From the NCBI RefSeq assembly GCF_010998615.1, contig NZ_JAAEAH010000006.1:62001-126000 (forward strand): a DNA stretch of 64,000 bases, read 5' to 3'. Shown in pieces: positions 45,568-54,928 of the stretch (its first letter is position 1; each line of letters starts with the position of its first letter). The translations under genes and the position numbers were made by a program. The notes under the pieces are model-generated. The model saw only the letters and a program-made list of their open reading frames with translations, made no database searches and was not told the origin of the DNA. This DNA comes from Myxococcus sp. CA023. Lineage in GTDB: Bacteria; Myxococcota; Myxococcia; Myxococcales; Myxococcaceae.

Positions 45568-46733
45568 CTGAAGCCCAGCCGCTTCAGCATCACCGCGCGG
45601 ATGGAGGGAATCCGGAAGCGGTAGATGAGCGCGTCCGCGAAGTAGTGCGCCAGCACCACCGCGAAGCCCAGGGACGTCATGGCGCGCAGCAGGGGATGCG
45701 TCTCCGCCACGCCCATGTTGCTGCCCAGCGCGCCGCGCACCACGCCCTGCTGGAGCAGGCCGTGCACCGCGCCCAGCGCCAACAGGGGCAGCATGGACGC
45801 AATCATCGCCGGGACGATGAACTTCCGCGGCAGCCGGGGCGTATCACCCTCGCGCGGCTCCAGCATCCGCGCGGTGAGCATGTAGTACTCCAGGCCGTGC
45901 ATGCCGGGCAGCATGACGTAGCCCCAGGTGGGCGCCACCAGCACCAGCCCGGTCGCCGTCGCCATGGCCAGGAGGTAGAGCACCTTGGGCCCGCTGACGG
46001 CCTCCGCGCGCAGCACCGTGCGGAACAGCAGCATGAAGTAGCCCAGCCACACCGCCAGCAGCACCCCTAGCGCGCCGTGCGGGAGCACCGCGCCCTGGCC
46101 AATGTCGAGGTACGCCGGCGCATCGGGCCCTGGGGCCTCCGGCACGAAGAAGATGCGCACCAGCAGTAGCGTGAGCAGCAGCGGGACGTACATCTGTTGC
46201 AGCTTGCGCTCCAGCGCCGACGCGCCGGGCAGGCCCGCCTTGCCCGCGCGCAGCCCATGGAGTGACCAGATACCCCGGTGCTGGGACAGGGTGTGGTGCG
46301 TGCCGAAGACGTTGAAAATCACCGCCACGCCATACGTGTGCGCCGTGCGCTCCGCGTAGAAGGTGAAGAAGAGCACCGTGCCCACCGCGAGCATGCCCAG
46401 CGAACCCGCCAGCACCTGCCGGGGTTGGCCCGGGGCAGACGTCAGCACGTCCCGGTGCACCGCGAAGAGCAGGAACGTGAGGATGACGTGGGTGGCGTTG
46501 CCGAGCAGGTTCTGCGCCGTCCAGGCTGAAAGGCGGTGCGCGCCTTCCGCGGCGCCCGGGGCCAGCCAGACGTTGGCGGCCGCCGTGCACAGGGCCAGGG
46601 CCAGGGGCAGGGCGACGATGAGGGCATCTGCCCGCGGTGAGAAGAGCCACAAGTCCCGGAAGGCCAGCGCCCCTCCTGGGGAGGGGGTCGTCACGGGAGA
46701 GGGGGAGTTCACGGCGGGGCTCAGCGGCGTCAT
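45564..46733 (-). CDS. Polytopic membrane protein with conserved histidines
   Basis: The 389-residue protein has about ten hydrophobic helices and no recognised domain. Histidines cluster at membrane boundaries: NATHVILTF, GTHHTLSQHRGIW, PGMHGLEYY and a C-terminal LAHYFADALIYRFR. The last motif (HYxxDxxIxRxR) recurs in uncharacterised bacterial membrane proteins. The pattern could reflect metal or haem binding, or a membrane-bound oxidoreductase or desaturase-like activity, but this cannot be decided. It is convergent with the MerR gene and divergent from the amidohydrolase. Confidence 0.75.
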   Translation of the reverse strand: MTPLSPAVNSPSPVTTPSPGGALAFRDLWLFSPRADALIVALPLALALCTAAANVWLAPGAAEGAHRLSAWTAQNLLGNATHVILTFLLFAVHRDVLTSAPGQPRQVLAGSLGMLAVGTVLFFTFYAERTAHTYGVAVIFNVFGTHHTLSQHRGIWSLHGLRAGKAGLPGASALERKLQQMYVPLLLTLLLVRIFFVPEAPGPDAPAYLDIGQGAVLPHGALGVLLAVWLGYFMLLFRTVLRAEAVSGPKVLYLLAMATATGLVLVAPTWGYVMLPGMHGLEYYMLTARMLEPREGDTPRLPRKFIVPAMIASMLPLLALGAVHGLLQQGVVRGALGSNMGVAETHPLLRAMTSLGFAVVLAHYFADALIYRFRIPSIRAVMLKRLGFS

Positions 46734-46810
46734 ACCGTACGGACCCTAACATGCTCGCTGGCGGCGGCGCCGCTCGCGCCGCGCCGCGCCCGTGTTAGAA
46801 CAGGGCTTTC

Positions 46811-48136
46811 ATGGAAGGCCGCCTGCTTCTGAAAAACTGTGCCGTGTTCAGGGCGGACGGACGCGTCCGCCATGGCATGGCCGTGGTGGTGGAAGGCAAC
46901 ACCATCCGCCGCATGGCTCCGGACGCCCAGGTGCCCGTGCTGCCCGGGGACTGGGAAGTCGCCTGTCATGGCCGGCTGGTGGCGCCGGGCCTGGTGGACT
47001 GCCACACGCACCTCGTCAACGGCCAGCTACTGCCGCCGACGGGACACTTCCTGATGCTCCCGCCCCGCGAGCGCCTGGACCGGCTCCGGCACGTGGCGCG
47101 GCTGCTCACGAACGAGGACGTGGAGGCCCTCACCCGCTACGCGGCGGCCCGGGCCCTGCGTCACGGCGTCACCCTGGCGGTGGAGCACCTGTCCTGCCAG
47201 GACGTGGCCGGAGGACTCGCCGCCCAGGCTCGCGCCGCGGAGGCGGTGGGCTTGCGGTTGGTGACGAGCCACTCCACCCACGGATTGGACGGCGCGGCGC
47301 AGGCGCAGGCGTGGCTGGACGCCAACGCGGACTTCACGCGCGCGCATCGGGACCACCCGCTGGTCCGGGGCGCGCTTGGCTTCCATGCGTCGTTCACCTG
47401 TGACGACGCGCTGCTGCGCCGCATCGCGGAGCTGAGCCGGGTGCTGGACGCGCCCACCGTCTTCCACCTCGCGGAGAGCGAGGACGACCTCTCCTCCACC
47501 TACTCGCAGCACGGCAAACGCGTGGTTCCGCGGCTGGATGCGCTGGGGCTGCTCGGGCCGCGTGCCATCGCGGGCTATGCGCGCGTGCTGGACAGCGCGG
47601 AGGCGGAGCTGCTGGAGCAGAGCGGTGCCTTCGTGGCGCTGGCGGCCCGGGGCGTGCGCGCGCTGGAGCGTGGCGCGGACCCCATGGACGCGGTGCTGTC
47701 GCGGGTCCACCTGCTGGGGCTTGGCACCGGGGGCCACGGCAGCCTCCAGGATGAGCTGCTCGCCGCGCTGGTGGGCGTGCTGCGCATCTCCCGTTCCGGA
47801 AGGCTGCCGGACGTGGATGGCGCGCTGGCGCACCTGCTCGTCAACGGCCCGGCGGAGCTGTGCACGCGGCTGTTCGGCCTGCCCTCCGGGAGCGTGGAGG
47901 AGGGGTGCATCGCGGACCTCGTCGTCTACGACGTCGTGCCCACCGCGGATCCGGAGACGGGCTACTCGCCCTATCTGCTCGGGCAGTTGGCGCATTCGCC
48001 GGTGGGGTGGACCATCGTGAACGGCCGGGTCTGCGTGCGGGAGGGGCAGTTGCTGGGGCACGACTACGTGGTGCTTTCTCGTGCGGCGACCCAGGCGCTG
48101 GAGCGTGTCTGGACGCGCGCGCGTCTGGGCAGTTGA
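46811..48136 (+). CDS. SsnA/chlorohydrolase-like amidohydrolase lacking two metal ligands
   Basis: The 441-residue protein of the amidohydrolase superfamily is closest in layout to SsnA and guanine-deaminase-like enzymes. The first metal pair is present (His65 and His67 in DCHTHLVNG), as are His219 and catalytic Glu222 in VFHLAESEDD. The next His expected around residues 254-260 is missing (AIAGYARVLDSAEAELL). The final metal Asp, normally in LGTDG, is replaced by Gly307 (LGTGGHGS). The enzyme may therefore be inactive, or use another chemistry. The C-terminal beta-sandwich is intact (GCIADLVVYD, VNGRVCVREG). The next gene begins nine bases after its stop. Confidence 0.82.
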   Translation: MEGRLLLKNCAVFRADGRVRHGMAVVVEGNTIRRMAPDAQVPVLPGDWEVACHGRLVAPGLVDCHTHLVNGQLLPPTGHFLMLPPRERLDRLRHVARLLTNEDVEALTRYAAARALRHGVTLAVEHLSCQDVAGGLAAQARAAEAVGLRLVTSHSTHGLDGAAQAQAWLDANADFTRAHRDHPLVRGALGFHASFTCDDALLRRIAELSRVLDAPTVFHLAESEDDLSSTYSQHGKRVVPRLDALGLLGPRAIAGYARVLDSAEAELLEQSGAFVALAARGVRALERGADPMDAVLSRVHLLGLGTGGHGSLQDELLAALVGVLRISRSGRLPDVDGALAHLLVNGPAELCTRLFGLPSGSVEEGCIADLVVYDVVPTADPETGYSPYLLGQLAHSPVGWTIVNGRVCVREGQLLGHDYVVLSRAATQALERVWTRARLGS

Positions 48137-48144
48137 GCGGCGGC

Positions 48145-49131
48145 ATGGGTACATTGCCTTCTTCTCTCGTGGAGACGCTGCGCGCCTCGCGCGGCCGGCG
48201 CGGGCCGCTGCTTGGAGACGCGCGGACCACGGCCTGGCGCGTGGTGAACGCCGAAGCGGACGGCGTGCCGGATGTGACGGCGGATGTGTTTGGTGACGTG
48301 TACGTCATCAGCCTCTACCGGGACTTCACGCCGGACGAGGAGGAGACGCTGCTCGACGCGGCCATGGCCGCCTGGGCGCCTCGAAGCCTCTACCTCAAGC
48401 GCCGGCCCCGGGAGGCGCGTGTCCTGGCCAACGTGGCGAAGGAGTCGCTCGCGCCCGAGGCACCCGCCCGGGGCGAAGCGGTGGAGTCCTTCACTGCGCT
48501 CGAAAACGGCCTGACGTTCCTCATCCGTCCGGCGCAGGGGCTGTCGGTGGGGCTGTACCTGGACATGCGGGACACGCGGGCATGGCTGCTGTCGCAGGCG
48601 CGGGGCCTCACCGTGCTCAACCTCTTCTCGTACACCTGTGCCTTTGGCGTCGTGGCCATGGCGGGCGGCGCGAAGCGGGCGCTCAACCTGGATGCGAGCC
48701 GGCGCGTGCTGGAGTGGGGCGAGGAGAACGCGCGCCTCAATGGCCAGACGGTGGACCGGTATGACTACGTGGCCGGTGACGTGTTCGATTGGCTGAAGCG
48801 CCTGGCGAAGAAGGGCGAGTCCTTCGACATCGTCATCTCGGACCCGCCGTCGTTCTCGACGACGCGCAGTGGCCGGTTCTCCGCGGCGCGCGACTATGCC
48901 CGGCTGGCCGAGGCCGCCGCGCGTGTCGTGAGCCCGGGAGGCCAGTTGGTGGCGTGCTGCAACCACGCGGGACTGCCTGCCCGCCGCTTCGAGGCCATGG
49001 TGCTCGAAGGGGTGTCCCAGGCGGGACGCCAGGGGAAGTCGTTGGGCTCGCTGGCGCCGTCCGCGTTGGATTTCCCTCCGCCGCCTGGGCAGGAACCGGC
49101 GCTGAAGGTGCACCGGGTACAGGTTCGGTAG
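48145..49131 (+). CDS. RlmI-like class I SAM-dependent rRNA methyltransferase
   Basis: The 328-residue protein resembles the 23S rRNA cytosine-C5 methyltransferase RlmI/YccW family. An N-terminal EEHEE-like domain includes SLYLKRRPREARVL. The Rossmann methyltransferase follows, with VLNLFSYTCAFGVVAMAGGAK, VNLDASRR-type LNLDASRRVLEWGEENARLN, and the catalytic-region motif VISDPPSFSTTRSG. The PUA domain of E. coli RlmI is not seen at the N-terminus. The ATG at 48145 is chosen as the first good start after the previous stop. Confidence 0.85.
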   Translation: MGTLPSSLVETLRASRGRRGPLLGDARTTAWRVVNAEADGVPDVTADVFGDVYVISLYRDFTPDEEETLLDAAMAAWAPRSLYLKRRPREARVLANVAKESLAPEAPARGEAVESFTALENGLTFLIRPAQGLSVGLYLDMRDTRAWLLSQARGLTVLNLFSYTCAFGVVAMAGGAKRALNLDASRRVLEWGEENARLNGQTVDRYDYVAGDVFDWLKRLAKKGESFDIVISDPPSFSTTRSGRFSAARDYARLAEAAARVVSPGGQLVACCNHAGLPARRFEAMVLEGVSQAGRQGKSLGSLAPSALDFPPPPGQEPALKVHRVQVR

Positions 49132-49304
49132 TACCAGGGGCCGGGGAGGTGAGCCCTTGGCCCGCTCACTCGCAAGCCGCTCCGCTCATTCGGATGCGGC
49201 CTGGAATGAATCGCAAGAGGCTTACAGCTTCGAGTCGAGGCCTATCGAGCGTCGCCCAAGTTTGTTGCCACTCCGCGGCTCGGCACAGGTAGGCTCGCCG
49301 GGCC

Positions 49305-50531
49305 ATGCCTCCCGCCGCCCCGCAGCGCGACACCGGCCGCTTTGGAAAGTACCGCCTCATCGACCGCATCGCCGTGGGAGGCATGGCCGAAATCTTCCTC
49401 GCGCATCAGCAGCAGGAGGACGGTCGCGAGTCTCCCGTCGTCATCAAGCGCATCCGCCCGCATCTGTCCAAGCACGCGGCCTTCGTGAAGATGTTCCTCA
49501 ACGAGGCCCGGCTCGCCGCGCAGCTCAACCACCCCAACGTGGTGCAGATTCACGACCTGGGGAAGATCGCCGACAGCTACTTCATCGCCATGGAGTACGT
49601 GTCCGGGCGGGACATGCGCCGCGTCGTCCCCAAGGCGGAGGCGCTGGGGATTCCCTTCCCGCTGGTGTACGCGGTGAAGATTGCCTCGTGCGTCTGCGCG
49701 GGCCTGCACCACGCGCACACCAAGGTGGACCTGTACGGCAACCCGCTCAACATCGTCCACCGGGACGTGTCACCGGAGAACATCGTCGTCGCTTTCGATG
49801 GCTCGGTGAAGATTCTGGATTTCGGCATCGCCAAGGCCGCCAACCAGATGGAGCAGACGCGCAACGGCGAAATCAAAGGCAAGCTCAGCTACATGAGCCC
49901 GGAGCAGTGTCTGGGCAAGCCGCTCGACTGCCGCAGCGACGTCTTCTCCCTGGGCGTGGTGCTCTACGAGTGGCTCACCGGCTTCAAGCTCTTCACTGGT
50001 GAGTCCGAGGCCGCGGTGATGCGCAGCATCACGGAAGGGAAGATCTACGCGCCGTCGTACTTCCGCGAAGACCTGCCGGAGCGCCTGGAGACCATCCTGA
50101 TGCGGGCGCTGGAGCGCGACCGGGACAAGCGCTACCAGACGGCCGCGCAGATGCAGAAGGACCTGGACGCCTTCCTGGACGCGTACGACTTCACGCCCAC
50201 GGCGCTGCACCTGTCCAACTTCATCAAGCAGCTCTTCGAGGAGGAGCTGGCCGCCGAGCAGCGCCGCCTGGCCGTGCGCGCCGCGGCCGCGCCCACGTCC
50301 GAGGAGGCCCTGGAGCTGTCTGATGTGGAGGACGCGCTCGACACCGCGAAGGCCATGCCCGCTCCGGAGCCGGAGCCCCCGGCCCGCGATGACCGCACCG
50401 AGCCGCGCACCCTGGCCGTGCCGCTGAGTCCCGCCGTCTCGGAAGCGCTGGAGGCGGTGGCCCGCCGCAACAACGTGCCCGCGGGCCGCATGGTGGCCGA
50501 ACTGCTCGAGTCCTGGCTCAAGTACCGCTGA
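49305..50531 (+). CDS. pkn14: Cytoplasmic Ser/Thr protein kinase, probably Pkn14
   Basis: The 408-residue Hanks-type kinase has the Gly-rich loop AVGGMAEIF, catalytic Lys48 (VVIKRI), catalytic loop IVHRDVSPENIV, DFGIAKA, and activation segment MSPEQCLG. There is no membrane helix. After the kinase domain (to about residue 290) comes a Glu/Ala-rich linker. The last 42 residues (from TLAVPLSPAVSEALEAV to WLKYR) read like a ribbon-helix-helix DNA-binding motif. In M. xanthus, Pkn14 is a cytoplasmic kinase that phosphorylates MrpC. The gene order from mrpA to here matches my memory of where pkn14 lies. The symbol is therefore likely, but not verified. Confidence 0.8.
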   Translation: MPPAAPQRDTGRFGKYRLIDRIAVGGMAEIFLAHQQQEDGRESPVVIKRIRPHLSKHAAFVKMFLNEARLAAQLNHPNVVQIHDLGKIADSYFIAMEYVSGRDMRRVVPKAEALGIPFPLVYAVKIASCVCAGLHHAHTKVDLYGNPLNIVHRDVSPENIVVAFDGSVKILDFGIAKAANQMEQTRNGEIKGKLSYMSPEQCLGKPLDCRSDVFSLGVVLYEWLTGFKLFTGESEAAVMRSITEGKIYAPSYFREDLPERLETILMRALERDRDKRYQTAAQMQKDLDAFLDAYDFTPTALHLSNFIKQLFEEELAAEQRRLAVRAAAAPTSEEALELSDVEDALDTAKAMPAPEPEPPARDDRTEPRTLAVPLSPAVSEALEAVARRNNVPAGRMVAELLESWLKYR

Positions 50532-50534
50532 CCC

Positions 50535-51332
50535 ATGCCCCGGCTGAAGCTGACGCTCGAATACGAAGGAACGCGCTACGTGGGCTGGCAGGTGCAGCCC
50601 AACGGGCCCTCCATCCAGTCGGTGCTGGAATCGGGACTGGAGCGGCTGCTGGGGGCGCGTGTGTCGGTGGCGTCGGCGGGGCGCACGGATGCGGGCGTCC
50701 ATGCCTCCGGGCAGGTGGCTTGTTTCGACGCGCCCCGGGTGTTGCCGATGAAGGCCTATGTCATGGGGCTCAATGGCCTGCTGCCGCCCGACGTGGCCGT
50801 GGTGGACGCGGTGGAGGTGGCCGAGGATTTCGACCCGCGCCGGTGGTCCCGGGGCAAGCGCTACCGGTATCGCGTGAGCAACCGGCGCACGCGCTCGCCC
50901 CTGCGGCGGATGACGCACTGGGAAGTCTTCGCTCCGTTGGATGTGGAGGCCATGCGGCAGGCGGCCACGCACCTGCTGGGGCGGCATGACTTCTCCGCCT
51001 TCAGGGCCGCGGACTGCCAAGCGAAGCACGCGGTGCGGGAGATACGGAGCCTGGCGGTGGAAGGCACGTCGGGGGACGCCGTGTCCTTCGTGGTGGAGGG
51101 CACCGCGTTCCTGAAGCACATGGTGCGCAACCTGGCGGGGACGCTAGTGGAAGTGGGGAAGGGACGGCGGCCCGCGTCCTGGGTGGCGGAGGTGCTGGTC
51201 TCCAAGGAGCGCAAGCGCGCCGGGCCCACCGCGCCGGCGCAGGGGCTGGTGCTGGAGGAGGTCTTCTACGGGGACGGCCCGCCTGCCCGCACTTCGGGGG
51301 GGACGACGGACGCGGAAGAGGATGAGGGCTGA
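50535..51332 (+). CDS. truA: tRNA pseudouridine synthase A
   Basis: The 265-residue enzyme makes pseudouridine at positions 38-40 of tRNA anticodon arms. The catalytic Asp is in SAGRTDAGVHASGQV. Flanking signatures are LEYEGTRYVGWQVQPNGPSIQ and FLKHMVRNLAGTLVEVGKG. The ATG follows the kinase stop by three bases, so both are transcribed together. Length is normal for TruA, with a short acidic tail. Confidence 0.95.
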   Translation: MPRLKLTLEYEGTRYVGWQVQPNGPSIQSVLESGLERLLGARVSVASAGRTDAGVHASGQVACFDAPRVLPMKAYVMGLNGLLPPDVAVVDAVEVAEDFDPRRWSRGKRYRYRVSNRRTRSPLRRMTHWEVFAPLDVEAMRQAATHLLGRHDFSAFRAADCQAKHAVREIRSLAVEGTSGDAVSFVVEGTAFLKHMVRNLAGTLVEVGKGRRPASWVAEVLVSKERKRAGPTAPAQGLVLEEVFYGDGPPARTSGGTTDAEEDEG

Positions 51333-51353
51333 AGTGGAGTAGGCTGCCTGCCC

Positions 51354-52112
51354 GTGAGCTCCAAGACGAGTGTCCTCGAACCGCTGCGCGTCCGTGTCCG
51401 TCGCTTCCAGTTCATCATGGGACTGGGGTTCATCGCGCTCATCGCGGGGTCGATTCTGAGCGTGGCGCTGACGCTTCGGCTGAGCGTGCGCATCCAGGCG
51501 GTGCCGGTGGGCGTGCTGCGGGTGGCGTTGGCGGTGCTGCTGGAGAACCTGTGGGTGCTCGGGATGTTGCCGGTGCTGTGCTACGGCGCCGCGCGGGTGA
51601 TGGAGCTGCGTCCGTGGACCACGGCGGGCGGTGCGGCGCTCACGGGTGCGGCCTTCCTGAACGCGATGGCCTTCATCCAGAACGGCGTGTACGGGCTGTG
51701 GGCCGGGGACATCGGCTCCGTGTTCAGCCTGGCGGCCTTCGCTGGAGGCGTCGTGCTCAGCGCGCGTGCGGTGATGATGGGCCGGGACGCCGCGGCACAG
51801 CAGTCGGTGAAAACCCAGGCCAAGGCAGCGGAGCGCAAGTCCGAATACGACGAGTTCCTCCGCGCGGCGGAGCAGGGCGGGGCGCGGCTGGAGCAGCGGG
51901 AAGCCCAATCCACCGCTGTGGCTGGAGACGCGCTCACTGCCGCGGCCGTCTCGGCGACGGTTGCTTCTGCGCCGGCTCAGGCGCCAGCCAGCGACGCGAA
52001 CGCTCCTGCATCGCAGGCGCAGGCCTCCGGTGGCGCGGAGCCCATCGCGGCGGAAGAGGCAGGGGCATCACCCGCCACCGACACCCAGGTAGGCAAGGCC
52101 CCCGAGGCCTGA
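51354..52112 (+). CDS. Membrane protein of unknown function with Ala/Glu-rich tail
   Basis: The 252-residue protein starts at a GTG 21 bases after truA. Four hydrophobic helices occupy residues 20-140 (for example FIMGLGFIALIAGSILSVAL and VLAVLLENLWVLGMLPVLC). The C-terminal 100 residues are polar, rich in Ala, Gln and Glu, and probably disordered and cytoplasmic. No family is recognised. Confidence 0.7.
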   Translation: MSSKTSVLEPLRVRVRRFQFIMGLGFIALIAGSILSVALTLRLSVRIQAVPVGVLRVALAVLLENLWVLGMLPVLCYGAARVMELRPWTTAGGAALTGAAFLNAMAFIQNGVYGLWAGDIGSVFSLAAFAGGVVLSARAVMMGRDAAAQQSVKTQAKAAERKSEYDEFLRAAEQGGARLEQREAQSTAVAGDALTAAAVSATVASAPAQAPASDANAPASQAQASGGAEPIAAEEAGASPATDTQVGKAPEA

Positions 52113-52137
52113 GCCCGCACGAGCGGGGGCCTTCACG

Positions 52138-53046
52138 CTACTCGCCGGGCTTGGCCTCGCGGACGACGAGCACGTCGCACTTCGCCTCACGGATGAGATC
52201 CGTCGCGACGCTGCCGAGCAACGCGAACGCCACACCGGAGCGCGCCCGGGTGCCCAGCGCCAACAGGTCCGCGCCCTGGTCGTCCACGAACTCGAGGACG
52301 ATGGAGCGTGAGCCGCCGTTCTCCATCACCAGGTGGTACGGGATGTCGACCGCATCGAGCTCCCGCTGCAACGCCTTGAGCTTGCGCTCCGCGGTCGCCT
52401 TGAACGTCTGCCGGTAGTGCTTGTACTCCTTCGCCGTCAGCCCGGGGAACACCGCGTACTCCAGCGGCACGTCATACGCGTGCACCAGCGTCAGCTCGGA
52501 GCCGGGCGTCATCAGCGTGGGAACGAAGCTCGCCGCGCGCTTGGACGCTTCGTCCGCGTCCACGGCCACGACGGGCCGTAGGTAGGGCCCAGGAGCCCGC
52601 CGGTTGGCGATGAGCACGGGCAGGTCTCCGCCGCGGATGACGTTCTCCGCCGTGGAGCCCAGGAACATGTTGCGCAGCGGCTTGTCGCCATGCCGGCCCA
52701 GGATGATGAGCTCCGCGCCAAAGGCCCGGGCCCGGCGCAGGAGGGCCTCGACGGGCTTGCCGCGAGCGATGTGCGTGTCGACGGTGGCGGAGCTGCCCTC
52801 GGCACGCAGCATCTTGCGCAGCCGGTCGGCGACCCGCTCCAACTCGCGCGCGGTGGCCTGGAGCGCTCGGGTGCCCACCTCCGCGGGCATGCGGCTGGGG
52901 AGGACGTGTGTCACCAGCACCTTCGCGCCGTCCGCGAGTGGCAGGTGTCCAGCCCTGCCCACCGCGTGGGTGCTCGCCTCCGAGAAATCAGTGGCGACGA
53001 GCACTCTGCGAAGTCGCCTCGGGAACGCCTGCTTTCGTGGTTTCAC
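52138..53046 (-). CDS. Tandem universal stress protein
   Basis: The 302-residue protein has two UspA domains. The first (RRVLVATDFSEASTHAV to VPVLIANRR) keeps the ATP-binding G-2x-G-9x-G-S type motif (GRHGDKPLRNMFLGSTAENV). The second (PVVAVDADEASKRA to CDVLVVREAK) has a similar motif (GTRARSGVAFALLGSVATDL). Starts at GTG 53046 or GTG 53082 are both possible, neither with a clear ribosome site. It is downstream of the antiporter gene on the same strand. Confidence 0.87.
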   Translation of the reverse strand: MKPRKQAFPRRLRRVLVATDFSEASTHAVGRAGHLPLADGAKVLVTHVLPSRMPAEVGTRALQATARELERVADRLRKMLRAEGSSATVDTHIARGKPVEALLRRARAFGAELIILGRHGDKPLRNMFLGSTAENVIRGGDLPVLIANRRAPGPYLRPVVAVDADEASKRAASFVPTLMTPGSELTLVHAYDVPLEYAVFPGLTAKEYKHYRQTFKATAERKLKALQRELDAVDIPYHLVMENGGSRSIVLEFVDDQGADLLALGTRARSGVAFALLGSVATDLIREAKCDVLVVREAKPGE

Positions 53047-53131
53047 ACACGAGAGTCTAGGAGGCCCAGACGCAGCAGGCACGGCAAACCCGCCTGAATG
53101 TCATCAGGCGGATGTGCCGTGCCCGGATGAA

Positions 53132-54742
53132 TCAGGCGCTCGCGGCGCCGGCCACGGCCGGAGTCTCACCCTCTGGCGGCACGTGGTTCTCCGCGGCGTC
53201 CGCGGCGGCGATGCGCTCATCCAGATCCGCCGTCAGCCGTGCGAAGGCCTCCTTGCCAATGGTGGCGGACTGGTAGGCCTTGAGCAGCGCCGCCTTCTCC
53301 ACGATGAGCACGCGGCGGACCGCTTCCTGGTGCTCCTCCTCGTGGAAGCGCATCGACTGCTGCTTCAGCGCCGTCAGCTCCTTCTCCGCGACGACTTCCT
53401 TCTCCTGGTAGTCCTTCTCCAACTGCGTCACCACATCCCCCGGAATCTCCCGGGCGCGGCGCATGCCCTCCAGCGCGGCCTGCGCCGCGTGGATGGCGCC
53501 CAGGCGGCCGCGGGCCAGCTCGTACTGCTCCTGGAACGCGTCCTTGAGGCCGGTGATGCGCAGCTTGCGCAGCAGCGGCGCCATGGTGAGGCCCTGGAAG
53601 ATGATGGAGAGGACCACCACGCCGAACGTCATGTTCACCAGCAGCTCGCGGTGCGGGAAGTCCGTGGGAAGACCGAGCACCAGCACCATGGAGATGGCGC
53701 CACGCAGGCCGCTCCAGGTGAGCACCGCGCTCCAGGTCCACGGCATCTTCTCCTTGGTGAAGCGGAGCAGCGCGGACACGCCGTAGACGACCACGGCGCG
53801 GGCCACCATCACCGCCACATAGGCGGCGAGGATGGGCTTCCACGAGGCCAGCAGCGAGGAGAGCTGCACCTCCAGGCCGATGAGGAGGAACACCACGGAA
53901 TTGAGCGCGAACGCCAGGTACTCCCAGAAGCTCTCCACTGCGATGCGGGTGGCGGGGCTCATGCCCTCGTGCGTGGCCCAGTTGCCGCACAGCATGCCGG
54001 CCACCACCGACGCGATGACGCCCGAGTAGTGGAAGTGCTCGGCGAGCACGAACGAGCCGTACGCCGCGATGACCGTGAGGGTGATTTCCACCATGGCGTC
54101 GTCCACGCGCTTGATGACCTGCGCGACGGCGAAGCCCACCGCGCTGCCCATCAGCACGCCCATGCCGAAGACCTTGATGAAGTCGAACATGGCGCCGCCC
54201 ACCGTGAACTGGCCACCCGTGGCGACCGCGACGATGAGCGTGAAGAGCACGACGGCGGAACCGTCGTTCAGCAGGCTCTCTCCCTCCACCAGGATGAGCA
54301 GCCGCTTGGGCGCGCCCAACGACTTGAAGAGCGCCACCACGGCGATGGGGTCCGTGGACACGATGACGGACGCGAACACCAGCGCGGACAGCATCCCGAA
54401 GCCATGGACGAAGTCCAACCCATCCACCACGCGCGTGAGGATGAAGGCTGTGAGCCCCGCGGAGGCCAGGAGCCCTGGAATGGCCAGGGCGTGGATGGCC
54501 ATCTTGTTCTTCCAGAACTTGCGGAACTCGACGTGGAAGGCCGCTTCGAAGAGCAGACCTGGAAGGATGATGGCGAAGAGCAGCTCCTTCGTGAGGTGCG
54601 GCGGCTCGAACGCCTTGAACGTACCCAACAGCAGGCCCGCGACGACCAGGGCAACCGTATAGGGGATTTTGAAGTACCGCGCGGCGATGGCCACAGCGGT
54701 CGCGATGGCGAAAATCAGTACGAAGGCCAACTCGAAATGCAT
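53132..54742 (-). CDS. Na+/H+ antiporter of the CPA1 (NhaP) family
   Basis: The 536-residue protein has about twelve membrane helices covering residues 1-400, with the CPA1 ion-binding region FASVIVSTDPIAVVALFKSLGAPKRLLILVEGESLLNDGSA (Asp-Pro and Glu-Ser motifs). A cytoplasmic helical tail of about 130 residues follows, rich in Glu/Lys/Ala. It should exchange protons for Na+ or K+ across the inner membrane. AAGGACG precedes the ATG at 54742 closely. The universal stress protein gene follows on the same strand. Confidence 0.9.
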   Translation of the reverse strand: MHFELAFVLIFAIATAVAIAARYFKIPYTVALVVAGLLLGTFKAFEPPHLTKELLFAIILPGLLFEAAFHVEFRKFWKNKMAIHALAIPGLLASAGLTAFILTRVVDGLDFVHGFGMLSALVFASVIVSTDPIAVVALFKSLGAPKRLLILVEGESLLNDGSAVVLFTLIVAVATGGQFTVGGAMFDFIKVFGMGVLMGSAVGFAVAQVIKRVDDAMVEITLTVIAAYGSFVLAEHFHYSGVIASVVAGMLCGNWATHEGMSPATRIAVESFWEYLAFALNSVVFLLIGLEVQLSSLLASWKPILAAYVAVMVARAVVVYGVSALLRFTKEKMPWTWSAVLTWSGLRGAISMVLVLGLPTDFPHRELLVNMTFGVVVLSIIFQGLTMAPLLRKLRITGLKDAFQEQYELARGRLGAIHAAQAALEGMRRAREIPGDVVTQLEKDYQEKEVVAEKELTALKQQSMRFHEEEHQEAVRRVLIVEKAALLKAYQSATIGKEAFARLTADLDERIAAADAAENHVPPEGETPAVAGAASA

Positions 54743-54928
54743 TCGTCCTTACCTGTTTTGGCTCAAAGCGCGGGACCATAGCGCAGTTGAGTTGGACAGA
54801 GACGCACTCGATGTTGCTCTCGCTTGTACGGAGGGCATCGCAAATTGCCAGGGCAAGGCGGAATGCAAGGTGTCATCTCTCGCCTGGCTGCTCTTGCCTT
54901 CCCGGGTGAGGCTTCCCAGCTTTGAGCC

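Noticed and set aside
52604..54781. A 725-codon plus-strand frame opposite the antiporter and stress-protein genes
   Set aside because: Low-complexity His/Arg/Gln-rich translation without any family motif; the opposite-strand genes are well supported.
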